64,000 nucleotides of DNA from Stictocephala bisonia. Taxonomy: Eukaryota > Arthropoda > Insecta > Hemiptera > Membracidae. Below, piece by piece: positions 11,251-25,229 of this stretch; position 1 is the stretch's first letter; the number at the start of each line of letters is the position of its first letter. The translations under genes and the position numbers were made by a program. The notes beneath the pieces were generated by a model that was not told where the DNA came from, did no database searches, and worked only from the letters and a program-made list of their open reading frames with translations. The stretch spans positions 1 through 64,000 of the forward strand of contig JAQJVL010002694.1 of NCBI GenBank assembly GCA_035578905.1, in the 5' to 3' direction.

Positions 11251-12833
11251 CCCCGAACCTAAAATGTGCAGTGGAAAAAAATTTACTCCCCCCACTCACT
11301 AAAAACATGTCCGTGGGTATTTGGGGTTTGTGCGAGTATTGTTTTTTTGAGTTCGGCCAAGTTGAGTCGATAGTTGGTTTTTTTTCTGTTACCCAAGACA
11401 ACGAAAAAGGGAAAGACTCCATCCTCCCCCTTAATTAATTTTTCCGATTTTTGGGAAAAATTTATTAACTTTCAAAACTGAACAAAATTAATTTTGATTT
11501 GTTGTTTGAAAACTGTAACATTTGATAAAAAAAAAAAATATTTTTTTTTTTCCTGCCTTCCTACTTTTTTTTATGTGGATTGTTTTTTTAAAACTTTTTT
11601 TTTTTTTTCAAAAACAAAAAAGAGAAAAAAACTAAAAAAAGTGAAATTTTTAATTTGGAAAAAACGTGGGAATAAAAAATATTTTATCGTTCCCCTCATT
11701 AAGATCAAAATTTTCTATGCAAGCCAATTTTTACTGTTTTTTTCAAAGCTGGCTGAATGTTTATCTGGGGGGTTTCATTTTCAAAGTTCCCCGGAAAAAA
11801 AGTAGCGAAGCTTTTTGGAAAAAGCTGCTTTCCAACCAAACTGATACTAAAATTCAGGTGCCCCCTTTTTCCCCCCCCCCCCCCCCCTTTTTGAAAAATT
11901 GCCTCCTCTAAACAAAAAAATTATTGTTTTCACCCCAAGGGTTTCCTGTATTCTGTGGGTATTTAATTCAGAAATTTAACAAGGTTTTACAACTAACAGG
12001 AAATAGCTTGAATTATATAATAAAATTTTTTAAAAATCGGGATGACAAAGATGTAGTTCAATCAAAGGGATAATAAAAACCCTGAGCAGGTTTACTAAAA
12101 AAAAAAATTTTTGTCGCAAAAATTTAATTATTTTTTAAAAAATTATGATGGGTTAATGAAATTTTTGTGCAACTTGAAAAAAATTTGATACATAAGGCTA
12201 CCCCTAAAAAGATAAATAAAAATTTCATAACGGAAAATTCATGAAACCTGGTTTTAATTTGAATGAAAACAAAAACCTGTGGATAATAAAAATACTACCA
12301 ATAGGTTAGCCGATAGGGGTTTGACGAGATGCAGTCAAAAATATCAGCTAAGTCCCAACAATTTGATACAGTGAAGTTTAAAATGCGCAGCAAAAATTAT
12401 AAAATTATAAATTTAAAAAACGAAAAGGTGTTATGGGTTTCGGTTCAATAAATTTATTTTCCAAATTTCTCAAATTTTAGAGTCGTTTTTTTGTTTAAAA
12501 AGGGTTTTTTCCACAATTTCTAGTTCACTTGGGTTGATTCGTGATTTTTTTAATTGTTTAACCCGACATCAATGTGAACGGGGAACCGTTCATTTGATTT
12601 ACAATCAAAATTATCATAGTTTACCCCCTTTTTTACTTTTCCAATTGCCAAACCCTAGTCAGAAACCGTTCAACAATCTGCAGGAAAATTTTAATAATGA
12701 AATTTTTTTTCCTTTAAAAAAAAACACATTAAAATTTTTGGAAAATAATTGTTTTGCCCCAAAATTTTACACACAAATTTTGGTGATATAAGGTGTTTTG
12801 GGAAATAAAAAAATTTTATTAACATTCCCCAAA

Positions 12834-12837
<4 letters not shown>

Positions 12838-12866
<29 letters not shown>
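12838..12866. repeat. (TA)n microsatellite
   Basis: About 14 uninterrupted TA units. Confidence 0.9.
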
Positions 12867-12869
<3 letters not shown>

Positions 12870-13864
12870 TAAATATCTTTTTTTATTTGAGGGAAAAAAA
12901 TAAAAAAAAAATTTGTGTCAAAAACGCTGCTAGAACCCCAAATTTACCATATTTTATATGATATTTTACAGTATTTTCTTACATTAAATCATTGGCGTTT
13001 TCCCCCCTGCTCAGATTAAAAAACAAAATAGCCCCTAAATTTCATTTTCCCGAGCAATATACGAAAATTTTCCCATTTCCCGGGAAAAGGAGCTAAAGGG
13101 TTTCCCTTTGCAGTCGTAAAATACAACGAGATGAATTTTTCACCAAAGAAAAGAGGGGAAAAGTTTGTTTCCCTTTGGAGGGAAAAGTGTCCCGTTCTTG
13201 GGCCCCTTTTGTTTTGAGCGGTATTATGATATGAACGAAAATATCATTTTTTTCCAGGGCCCGTCCCAGACCATTAATTTGTATGGGAAACCGATCTTTT
13301 TTAAAAATCTTGAACCGGATCTCTCGCCCCTATTCTTGGGTCAAAAAGGCCAAACCGCATTTCCCGTTTTTTTTCACGTTATTTTGGGGTTGGGTTAAAG
13401 GGACTAGTAGCTGGAAAAACCCCAACAGTGTGATAGGGTTTCCCTTTTACAGTAAATCACTATTTCCCCAGCTCTTTTTGGGGGTCCACTTTGAATTAAA
13501 ACTATTCAAATCATAAAGAACAAACTCTTTAAATTTCTCGACTATTTTCATTTGATTGTTCCATCGTTTACTACCAAATTTTAGTTTTTTTCTTATTCTC
13601 TATTGTTTAGTTCAAAAATTACACTTTCCCCAAACTGTTTACCTTGAAAAAAGGGGTAAAATAAAACACAAGGAAGGCAATTGTTTATTTCCTAACTTAT
13701 TAAAAACTGTTTACTTTTTAAAACAAAATTTTAAAGGGAGGGAAATCTGTTATTTTTGGAAAAAACAACTACTAAATTAGAACTTGGGAGTAAAATTCGG
13801 AACTTCAACCCGGTTTTCGAGTAATAAAATACTCGATCAAATACTAAAAAGTTTCGAGTACTCG

Positions 13865-13985
13865 AAACAACCCTAAGTGGTTGTAAACCCACCCCAATTC
13901 CCCCCCAATACAAGTTCAGTGGTAGAAAAACCCACCGTTCGCACAAACATATGCTTTTTTGACCCACCCGCCCACCCATACACTT
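13865..13985. repeat. Minisatellite array, second locus
   Basis: Two to three damaged units with the CAGTGGTA, CCCACCCG and CACCCATACAC blocks of the ~37 bp family. Confidence 0.5.
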
Positions 13986-16854
13986 TGCCTTTTTGTAGTG
14001 ATATTGATTGTCAAAATCAAAAAAATTTTGGTTGAGTATTTTGGGGAAAAGAATAGTTAATTTCTTATTGTTTCTTTTTACTTTAAATACATAACAATTT
14101 TTACATTTTAAATAAATGGGAAAAAGTTTTTTTCAGCAGTAAGCGGGGGAAACCCCCCTTAATACTGTCTAAAGACTTCAGGAGCATGTAAAGTAATTCA
14201 AAAGTGGGGGTTTTTTAAAAACACTATTATTGTGAGCAAATTTGGATTTTTAAAAAGGGACAAAATATTGCAAAAACTTACTTTTGAATATGAACAAGGG
14301 AATTTAAAATTAATCCCAAATAAAAAAAAATATGAAATAAAGTTTTTATAGAAAAAAATTCAAAACAAAAATCCTTACCTTCCCCCAAAAACCCCTTTTG
14401 GGGAGATTGCTTTTTTTTCTGTTTGAAACTCGGAACCTTTGTAGGGGACTCATCAAACCCCCTATGAGTTTTCCCTTTGAAAAAAGCTGAACACCCCGAA
14501 CCTAGATTTTTAAAAATTATTTTTTTCCAAATAGTATCCCAAAAATTTATAAACGGGTCATAAAATTTAAAGGTATTTTATAATGGGAAATTTCCAAACA
14601 ACGGTGATGGATTCCCAAATTTCAACAATAAAATTGTGTACTCATGACAAAACAAAAGGGTTTTTCAGAAAAAGACTCCACAATATTATTTTTTCATGAA
14701 AAAATTTGTAAATTTGTATATGAAAAGGGTATAAAAGGACAACACAATATTTTTGGATTAACCTTACATAAAATATTTCAAGACTTTCTTAATTTGGGAT
14801 CTTTAATTATCAAAACAAATGTAAATTTTCATTAAATTAAGTGAAAACATTTTCATCGTTATGATTAAAGGTGTTCTTTCAGGCCCCCAATTATTTCCAG
14901 AATAAATACAAAATTCAATTCTAGATTTTATCGAAACCCTTTCGCTAGCTAAAGGGGCATTTAATTCCCACATAAAGTCCCCCCCTCACCCCTCTCTTCC
15001 CCTAAATTTTCCCCCCTTGCCCTTGAAAAGAAGTACTTAAATCCCTATTCAAGTAAATTCAAAACAATGAACTTTTTTTATATTTTTAATTTTCTCCCTC
15101 ACCCCAAAAAAAATTTTTAAATTTTTTCCCAACACAAAACTGTTTACCCCTGTAAAATTATAAAAAAAAAATATTTGGGTTATATTTTAAAAAAAAATTT
15201 TTTTTTTTTTAAGTGTTACTCTCCCCTGGGTTTGGGTTAGTAAATTTACCCTTCCCAAATATTCTCAAAATTTTAATAAAAAAAGAGAAAAATAAAATAA
15301 AAAAAAGTTAAAACAAAAAATTTAAATCTTTTTAAAATTTTGGAAGGGGCAAAATAGCCATTGAGGTAGAAATGTCTCCATAAAGTTTTTTTTAACGTTT
15401 TTCCTTACCCACATCGATTACTTGTAAAAGAAAAAAATTTTGCATTCAAAACATTTTCAAAAATAATATTTAATAAAACCCCCCTTTTAAAACTACAAAA
15501 TGAGATGGGTTGGGCAATTACACTAAACACAATTACCCCCAGTCGTTTTTGGGGAAATTTTGTAATTTATGATCAGGGCCCCTCCCATATGGGTAATAAT
15601 ATAAACAAGTCTCTTTAACTTTTTTCAAAATAATTTTAAAAAATGTAAGAAAATTTTTTTTTTAAAAAGACAAAATTTCATAAAAACAAAATTTTGTCCC
15701 CACAAACCCGAAATTATAGGGGCCCAACATTCTTTCCCCGTTTGGGAAACTTTCTATTTATTTAGAAAAAAAAATAAAGAGAAAAAAACAGTGTGATTTT
15801 GACATCATGGGACAAAAATTTTTTTTTCGTTGCCCTTTAAAAATTCCCAAAAGTTCACAAAAACAACTCCAAATGAAAAAAAAAAAGCTTTACAAAAAAA
15901 AAAAATTTACCTTTCTTACCCTGTTTAGTCCACTGCAATTATTAAAAAACTTCACGGCTACTAACTACAGCGATAGTTTTCAAATTTTTTTACCTTTTGG
16001 TCTGAGGAGATCGTAGCAAAAATTTGTACCATCAGGGTAAAAACAAAGTCCAAACAGGTTGTGTCTTGTGTTTAACAAATTCAAAAAAGATCTGTGGCCC
16101 GTTTTGATTCAAACTTAGCACATTTTTGGGGAAATTTTTAGTCTTGCTTGGCACCGCCCCAATTTTTCGAAATATTCCAGCTTTGGCAAAATGAAAACAG
16201 CTAAATTCAAACACTGGGGATGTACAGGAAAAAAAAAATTTAAATATTAATGATGTCTTTAAAATTTTAAACCCTTTAAAATTTTAAAAAAAATTGTAAT
16301 TATTTTTAAATTCAATATTTTTATTTTTCAAGTGCGACATTGATGGCCAACCACCCAAACCAAAAAAAACTTGGGTGATATTTCAAAAAACGATAATTTT
16401 AAAATGCCCGTTTCAAATTTTATAAGTCGCTTTTTGTTGGAATGTAAAAGGGTGCCCAAACGATCAATTTATACGCTGCCCTTTTTCATTTCCCTGCCTC
16501 AATATTTAAACTGTTGAAAAGCATGTTATATCACTTTTTTATAAACTTAACAAAAATAAAGTAATATTATACGTTTAGATATATTTTACCTTTTTTGAGG
16601 GGAGACTTTGGGTTTTAAATGAAGTTTTTTTAGGGTTTTTCAGTGGGTTTTTTTTACCTCTGCCATAAAAGATGGGAAAATGGAAATTTCTATCGTAAAC
16701 CCCCCGGAAAAAAAGGGGCATACATGTTTAGTTGACCCAAAATAAAAAAAAAGCAGTAAAACAAATTTTAAAATTTTTTATGTCTTAAAAAATTCATTAT
16801 TATTTCATTATAATGGGCAAAAATTTGGGCCAGGAAAAAAATTTCGTCAATTCT

Positions 16855-16856
<2 letters not shown>

Positions 16857-16908
<52 letters not shown>
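16857..16908. repeat. 52-base T homopolymer
   Basis: An uninterrupted T tract. It could be a retroelement poly(A) tail on the minus strand or a consensus artefact; it lies inside the homopolymer-inflated block and no element is recognisable beside it. Confidence 0.8.
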
Positions 16909-19689
16909 CTCTTATTAAAGTTTCCCCAAATTACCCCCATTCTTCCCCGAAATGGGGTCTCTTTCTTTTTCCAAACAAAGTTGTTTTGATTCTTTTTTCC
17001 CTTTTCTACTTTGAAACAAACTCCCAATCAAAAATCTGGGTTTCTCTTTAAATTTTTAAATTTTAAAATATCCAAATTTTTTATAACAAAATATACCCAT
17101 TGCTTTCAAGGGTTTTCCCTTTTAAACCACTAATGTGGGTTTTTATTTTTGCCCTAATTTGATTTTCAACTTGGGACAATTTTTCTTTGTTAAAATAAGG
17201 GGGGTTTTCCCTTCTTTGATAACCTGACATTTAGTTAATTTTTTTTCCCTGTCAGAATTTAAAGCCAATTTTTTTTTTTTATTTCCTTGATATTCTGAGA
17301 ATGAAAATTTGGGAAAATCGTATTTAATGAACCAAAATTTTTTTTTTTGATAACCTTCATTTCTCTTTTTTTTAATATGTTTTTATGGCAACTTTTTGTT
17401 TATAAAATGTTTTAAAAAAGTTCATAATTAAAAACCGTTTTCATTTTCTTTTAAAAATTCTTGGATGTATGATAATATACATTATCCATAAATTTTTTTT
17501 GTTTTAAATTTTAATCAATTATCAGAGTAACTCCTTTTTTTAAACAAAGTAAGGGATCAATGGGGGTAGCTTATTGGAATTATATTTTTTTTATGAGATA
17601 AAAATAAAAATTTCCCAAAAAAAAGTTTTTTTAAAAATAATCAATAAAGAAACGATTTACAGTAATTCAAATTTTCTTTCTTGTTCAAAAAAAAAATATT
17701 GGGAAATGTTATTTTAAAAATAAAATTTGCAAGTACCAAAAAAAAATTAAAAACTATTTCAATTAAATTTAAAAAAAAATTCAAGTAAAACAAGACCTCA
17801 CACAATGAAAAACAAATTTAAAACCCACAATTTTTAGGAAGTGGCTTTTTTAGACATGAGAAAGTTACTATTTGAAGTACAACCCACTTTTTTTTTAGAA
17901 TATTAGGGAAATTTTATTTTTTTGTAAGAAATTTTTAAAAAACTTTTTTTCTACTGATGGATTTTCCCAGTCAACATAATGGTTTTTTATCAAATAAAAT
18001 TTCCCCCAAAAATAATTTAAAATTTTGGGAAAATTTTACAAACTATTTCTACTAATTAATTATGTTTTACTAAATTTTATGAGGTCCCTTTATGAGTAAT
18101 TTTTAAATAATTTTTTTATTTACAATATAAAAAAAGTATATTATACTATATTGGCTTTCTAGTTTTTTTACGTGGCATTTCAATAAAAACAAACACTGTA
18201 AAAGGCTAGTTTTTTTTTAAAAAAATAATTTAAAAATTTGGTTTCAGAAGATACAACTGTCCCCAATGAAAACAGCGCCACACCATACAAATAAAGGGTT
18301 TTTAATAATCCCGTTGGGGTTTATAAAAAAACAACTAAAAGAACAATCAATATACAATTGGACTTTAAAAAAAGACAATTTTTGGGGTGTGTAAATAATT
18401 GAAAAAAACCCCGAAATATAGCACACAAATAAGATGAAAACCCAACCCGGATACTAAAATTAATTTTCCCAATAATATTTTTTTTAAAAACTTCTATTAA
18501 AAAAAATATTAACGTTTATAGTTTGGGTAAAATATAAAAAACATTACCTTAAATGAGTATTTTTAGCATGTTAACACCCATAAATATTTTTTAAAAAATA
18601 CAAAAAAAACAAAAAATAAAAATAAAAAAATTTAAAGGTTTTTAAATAATATTTATTTCAAAGAGTTTTAAATATGGGAAATACCAACATCGCCAGGGCA
18701 GGGAAAGGCATCTCCTAAAAAAGGGCACCCATCCGCACATTGTGGAATATAACTAAGCTTCATCAAATTTTTCATATCTAGAAAAGACCTGACCTATTAC
18801 ATCTTAGGTACATACAAACAACTAATATCAAAAATTTAAAACATAAACTAATTTTACTAAAAAAAAGGGTTTTCGTAAATAAAAATTTTTTTTTCAAAAA
18901 ACATTTTGGAAATACAAAATAAAACCCCTTTCCCCTTTTTAAATTATTCAAATAATACTACTGAAGAAGTGAGCATGCCACGTCAAAGCGAACATTCGGT
19001 AGTATTGTACATTTTTACGGGTTAAATTTTAAAAATTAAAATAATGATTTAATACTGCTGCTTTAAAGGGGAAGGTTCCAATAGTTTAAAAATTTGAACT
19101 ACCCCAAAATTATGATAAGTGAATGTTTAAAAACACTGTTAAGTGAAAGAATTTTTAAATTTTTTAGCAGGGGAAAGTTGTTTATTGTTGTAAACCCGGT
19201 TTCCTAGAGATAATAGACTGTACCGGGGAAAAATTTTGTTCTCCCTAATCTTAATAAACTAAAAACGGGATTGCACAAGGTTTTACCCTTTTTTTTATTA
19301 TGGTTTTATTTAAAGGGGAAAACCCCCGCCCCCGCTTGGTGCCCAAAATCCTCCCCCTCACTGTGCTCTTGACACCTCGCCTTTTTGGGCCTTTAGCTTG
19401 TTTCTTTTGACTTCAAATATTAACATGTAAACATATAAAAAGTAAAAAAAATAAAATTAAATTTATTTACCCAAAATCTTTACCCCTTTGGGACATTTTT
19501 GCTACATTTTTTTTTAGAAAAAAAACCCCCCAAAGATATTAATTAGCCCTTTTTTCAAATGTGTACATTTCCCTTTTTTTTTTTGTTTTAAAATTTTAAG
19601 AAATTTTAAAAAAAATAAAATAAACCCGCATTTGAAATTTCCACTCAAAACTTAACCCCGATTTAAATTTAAGGGACAAAAGGATAAAA

Positions 19690-19835
19690 AACGTCCTACA
19701 ATGCCCCCGAAAGGGATTGCCCCCCCCACCCGTACGGGGCTTAAAGGGGCTAAAAATATATTCCCGCCCAAAAAGTATTTTAAGGGTGGGGTGGGTCAAT
19801 ACCACTATAAAAGTAAAAAGGTGGGCTGGTGGGTC
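19690..19835. repeat. Minisatellite array, third locus, partly inverted
   Basis: It begins with CACCCGTAC-type units and ends with the complementary GGGTGGGTCAATACCAC and GGTGGGCTGGTGGGTC blocks. It abuts the AT-rich tail of the SINE copy at 19838. Confidence 0.5.
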
Positions 19836-19837
19836 AT

Positions 19838-20130
19838 TTTTTTTTATTTATTCCCCTAAGACGCCGGGTCGTCAAGATATGGGCGAATATGGATTTTGAA
19901 TAAGTGTGAGAGTGTAGGGTGAGCGAAGTAGTCATTGTTACAAACTAAGGCAAAACTATTCCTTTGAAAAAGGGGTCCCCTTAATTTAATTTGCCCAATG
20001 AAAATTTAACAGCCGTAAATTTTCAGCTGTTTCCCTTTTCAAAATGTATTGAAATCTGTTGGGATCGAACTGAGAAACCCTTTTGCACATGAAGCTGGGA
20101 TTGAACCAAATTCCTACCGACCAATACCAT
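19838..20130 (-). mobile_element. tRNA-derived SINE, degraded copy
   Basis: The reverse complement aligns block by block with the clean SINE at 57.73-58.02 kb. Shared blocks include the CAAAATGTATT and GGGATCGAACTGAGAA stretches, then AAGCTGGGATTGAACCA. The pol III B-box equivalent is GGGATCGAAC (minus strand GTTCGATCCC) at 20061-20070. The A-box region is distorted. The 3' tail is the T/A-rich stretch at the left edge. Differences from the clean copy are concentrated in homopolymers, so it doubles as an internal quality control for this block. Confidence 0.75.
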
Positions 20131-23100
20131 GTGAACGTTTTAAGCTAGTGTTCGTGGTTTTAAAACTACTCAAAAAGGGCTGATGGTTTATTCAAGAAAA
20201 ATGGGAAATTTAATTTTGTTCAGATCTTTAAAAAATAACTTTTGAAATTTTCTGAAAAAAAGCCAAATAGCATGGTCCCCAAATTTAAATTAAAATTTGT
20301 GGGATCCCTCCTCACAACCCCCCCAAAATTTTAAAATTCCCAAAAAGATTTAATAACTTCAATATTACAAACACCCATTATTTACATTCCAATTAATTGC
20401 TGTTTTAAAAATTTTAAAAGGATATCATTATTTTTAAAAATTTTAACAGGTGTTCCTTTTTTATTAAATTTTAAATTTTTTTTTCATGTTAAATTTTATG
20501 GCCAAAAGACATACTTTGGGGGGCTTCCCCGGGGCCCCTTTAAAATAAAAAATTTTTGAAAAAAGGAAACCTTATTGCAAAAACTAAGAAAGAGGCAAAA
20601 ACTTTTGAGACCTTTAAAACCCTTTTTAAATTTGGGCAAGGAATAAGGGAGGAGTTTTCGTTTCAAAAATTGGCTTCACATATTAAAAATTTTAAAGGTT
20701 TTATAAAACCCAGACTGATTTTTTCATTGCAAATCCCTTTATGTAAAGGGAAACAGTATTTTAAAAACTATTAAGGATAAAACAATTTTACACAACAAAA
20801 AAATTATTTATGCTTTAAAATAATGAAATTTTCAAAAATATTAAAACATAGTACAGAATTTTAAACATTTTCTTGTTTTTTATTAATAAGACAACCGATA
20901 CGACAACCAAAAAAACCCTTTTCCCAGGAAAAAACCCAATTGTCAGCCCAAACCGGAAAAAGCCGATTTTTCCACACTCTTTCTAGAAAAATTCCTGAAC
21001 CCCCCCCAAAACCTAATTTGGATAACCCTTTGGGCTTCCCCCAGTTTTTGTCCCCACCCTCAGCAACCAAAGGGTGTTCAAATTTTTTAGCCTTCATTGC
21101 TTGTACTTAAAAATTTTTATAGATAAACTTTCTTTAAAACAATCCAAATCGATTATTAGGATATTGATTTCTTTTACAGGGGTGGGCACCCCCCATCAGT
21201 CCCATATTTAAAACCAAATTTTTTTTATTTTGGAAAAACTATTAATTTTATTCAAATGTTGCAAAGAGCTTTAATTTCCTAACATATTTAAAATTTTTAT
21301 CTGAAAGGTTGCCAGTTGCCCTTTCGTAGTCGTTTTTTTGGGGGTGGGCAGCTCCCGTAAAAGCCTTTTGCCATTTTAGTTTTTTTTAAACTAGTTTTTT
21401 TTTCATTTTAAAACTCATTTTAATGCAGTCAAGAAATTTTAATTTTTTGTTTTCATAGCTCAATTTAAAACATAAATTTCACCAAAAGGGGCCCCCACCC
21501 ATTTTTTTTTAAGTAAAACATCAGTTAAAATAGTGGACAGAAAGGGGAAAGAAGGGCCCTTACATCATCCCCCGGGGTTTAAACAGTATGCACCTTTCTT
21601 TCTCAAACAGCCAATCAGGTTTTTACCTTTTTTTTTCTCATTTCACCTTCCCCCCCATAGGGTACATTGAAACTTTAATTTATTACTTTTTAATTTAAAA
21701 TGCCAAGCTAGAAATAAAGATAATCAAGAAGTAATTTCAAATTTTAAAATATTACGCCCGCCCAGTTGGTTTTAAACCAAAATTTAAAAAAAATATCTAA
21801 AAAATTTAAATTTTAAAATTAAGTGAGCTCCCCAGGAAAGATTTGGGGGAGCCTGTTCTGTGTGGAAGATGTGCCCGACCCTATTTTCAGATGGTAAACA
21901 AAATGCCCAAAAATTTTTGGGTAGTTGTGATAAATGGTTCCATATTAGAAAGACCCTTTAGTTTTTAAAAAGAAAAATTTTTGAATTTATTGACAAAAAA
22001 ACTTTCAACTTGGTGGTGTAAGAAATGCTTTTAAAAAATTTTATCAATCTAAAGATAGGCAAAGAAGATATCGTGCCTTTGAATTTTTTAATCAAGAAAT
22101 TTCAAAAAGTTTGGGGGAAAACTGAAATTTAAAATTTAAAAATAGAGTTAATAGTGTTAGGAAAAAAATTGAACTTTAAAAAAGATTTAAATTATTAAAT
22201 TTAGAATGGGAAATTTTGAAACAAGCCTCAATTAGCCCCTTTAGATGTTTGAACCTAAAAATTTTTATGTAAGCCTAGGCCTATTTCCCCCTACTGTTAA
22301 CCCTTTTAAGTACAAACCTGTGTCCGGGGGCTGGCTGGGTGGGATGGGGGGGTGAATAGAATTAGAAAATATCAGTGTCAACCAAGGGTTTGCTGAAGTA
22401 CCAAAAAAATAAACCATAAATAAAACTTGTCTTTCAGCCCTAGGGCAAATATCAATAAAAATTTTTAAAGGGAAAAGTCATGATGTTTTTGAACAAAGTA
22501 AAACATATTTCTTGAATCAATAGTAAAAGGTAAATTTAGTGGCCCTTTTTATATTCTAAGGGCCTTTTAAAATCCCCGAACTTTTTAAGTCTTTCTTTTT
22601 GGGGAAGAAACCCGAAGCTCCGCTTCCCACTTTTTAAAGACAGTGACAAATTTTAAAAAACTTAAACAGGAAAAAAGGGGGGGGGGGCTGGCTATAGTTC
22701 TCGGTGGGGCTAACGATCTAACGAAGGGGTTGGGAGTGAGCAAGCAGAATCTTCTTTTACAAACACTTTTAGAAATCAGGGGGGGTTTTAAAAATGTGCT
22801 AGTCCCTAGAAAATTTTTATAGATAAACCCAAACGATTGAGGAAAATATTAAATCAAGGAGCAGAATTTAAATTTTTATGAGGCGCAGGTAACTGCAAAC
22901 TGTAATACCTAGAAATAAATAAACTTGTACACGACACATTACACGCCCATGGGCCCTTTACCTCAATAACAAAGGGAACTACCCTAAAATAACGTAGGAG
23001 CTAGTAATAAAACTCCAAACCTTAGAACCACAAAAATTTTCCATATAATATTTTAATTTAAAATATACAGGGTTTTGGGAAAAAAAAATAGATATTTTTG

Positions 23101-24554
23101 ATAGTTTTTATCAGCAATGTAAAGGAATTTAAATTTATTTAAATATCAATGATATGTTATCTAACACTGGCTTAATGAAGATATGCCCAATCTAGCATGT
23201 CCAAAAGAAATTTTTACTGTGTAAACCCCATTTCCCGTAAAAAGATAAAGAAGAGGTGGTACCCCTTATTCTTTAAATTTAAAAAAAAATTAAATTCTAA
23301 AAAAAAGGTTAAATCTCCAAAATTTTTTCTCAGAACTTAATTTTGAAGCTTTTAAAGGCTGTTGTTGATAGCCTTAAAGTTATAGGGAAATTTCAATTTA
23401 TCATTCACCTGAGGGGGACCCCCAAAAATCTTTCTAAAACACCCGGGGAAAATTTTTTACTTCCCTCTCTTCATTTTTGTGGCCCATTCAATTTTTAAGG
23501 GGGGGTGACATAAAAGCTAAACTTTTTTACATAACATCCCACAAAAAAAAAAAACCCAAAGGGGGTTTTTAAAAATTTTAAGGCAGCCCTAATTACTTTT
23601 GTTTCAAAGAAAAAAACCTCCCCAAAAAACCATTGCCTTTTATAAAATTTTTAAATTGGCCCCGATCTTTTAATAAACATGTAACCCTCTTTAACTTTCC
23701 CCTTTTTCGAACATGATGGGCTTATTTTTAAAATATAAAAACTAATACTTTTTCCAAAAAATTTTCTAAAAAACTCGAAAAAAAACCAAGAAAAAATCTG
23801 CAAACCCTTTGTAATCAGTTTTCCCCAAGTCATCCCAAATTTATGAATTTATCAACAGCCCTTTTTTCCCATGATTTTGGAAACCCTTTTCCCTTTAAGA
23901 ATAAAAAAACTTTAAGTTTCGCAACAATTTTTTCAAGCATTTTTTTTCAGTTATAATCCAAAAACTTGACAATTTTTTTTATGTATTAAAAAAAAAAAAG
24001 TGTTCCTCAGGTAAAAATATCAAAAAAAAAACATTTAATGGTATACAAGGGAAAATGGCCCCCCAAAAGAAAAAAAGGGGACTTTTTTTTCTTTACAAAT
24101 TGGTTTAGAATTCTAGTTATGACAACTTAATGCTGAATATGCAATCCCTTAAAAAACTTTTATAAACCCGTCAAACAAAGACGCTAAAAATGGCTCAAAT
24201 GCAGAACAAAAAGAAAATAGGAAAAAAAAATGTAAGGCTGCATGGAACTTTAAAAAAAGAAAAAATTTTAAAAAACCCCATCTTCAAAAAACAGACATAC
24301 AAATTTGCCCAGACCAAATTTAATTAAATTTTTTTTTAAATTTAATTAAACAAATAAAAGACAAAAATTAAGAAGCCCAACAATATCAATTTTCTATATA
24401 GTAAAAAAAAATATAGTTCGTTTTAATTTAAATTTTTAAATTTTTAAAATATCGAAAAAATTACAGGATAAAAACTAAAAAAATTTTGGGCCCTTTTCTG
24501 CCTAAAACAATCTTAAATATGGCGTTTTTTCTATTAAAAAAAATAACAAAAAAC
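20131..24554. other. Degraded sequence, nothing recognised
   Basis: Long AT-rich stretch with inflated runs. No motif, terminal repeat or RNA gene is supportable. About 22.88-22.99 kb looks cleaner but is non-coding. Confidence 0.4.
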
Positions 24555-24890
24555 ACACACAGTGGCATTGAAATTCACGTACAGTGGCCATTAAACCCCC
24601 CCGCCCACCCATACAAAGCACGTGATAGTGACCAAACCCCCCGAAATCATACACACAACATTTGGGATTAACCACCCCCGCCCCCATACCGGGGCACGCA
24701 CAGTTATAATGACCCACCCGGCCGACCCATAAACGTTTCATTGGTATTAACCCCCCCACCCCCCTATACACCAAAAATGGCATTGAACACCCCCCCCCCC
24801 CATACACGTACAGTGGGGATTAACCCCCCTGCCCACCCATACACGTACGGGGCATTGACCCAACCCCCAAAACCCCCCCATACCGCACAT
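24555..24890. repeat. Minisatellite array, largest locus (about 8 units)
   Basis: At least eight tandem units of about 36-42 bp, each with an ACGTACAGTGG-like block, an ATTAACCCCCC-like block and a CCCACCCATACA block. The best-preserved unit reads CGTACAGTGGGGATTAACCC and then CCCTGCCCACCCATACA. Arrays of the same unit occur at four other places in the window. Confidence 0.75.
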
Positions 24891-24969
24891 TTATAAATGG
24901 TATTTTTTTTTACTTACCCTCACTGTTAAAAGGGGTTTGGAAACCCCCCATTTTCTAGGGTTTTTTTTC

Positions 24970-25022
24970 AATCTATAATTAGATACGGGGCTTATAATAT
25001 GGGTCTATAGTAAATAAAGTTA
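24970..25022. repeat. Short dispersed repeat, copy 1
   Basis: Contains TAGATACGGGGCTTATAATA then TGGGTCTATAGTAAATAAAG. A close copy lies at about 26192-26246 in the same orientation, about 1.2 kb away. It may be a LINE 3' UTR segment. The rest of 24.89-25.23 kb shows nothing else. Confidence 0.6.
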
Positions 25023-25229
25023 GTGCAGGAAGATTCGCTTAGTCAAAAAATTTATCCTGTCAAGAGAAAAAAATTTTATTTTTTGGGAAAATTTCAGTTT
25101 ATAATGTCACTAACGCTTTAAAAGACTAAAAAAATTTTGAAAGCAAGGGTATTTAAATTTACAAATTACATGTTTTTAAAAAGATTAAATCATATAATTT
25201 TGAATCCCTTTTAAACCCCATGAATAAAT

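Noticed and set aside
16800..17027. Minus-strand ORF with a poly-lysine tract
   Set aside because: The lysines come from the 52-base T homopolymer; the flanks are noise.
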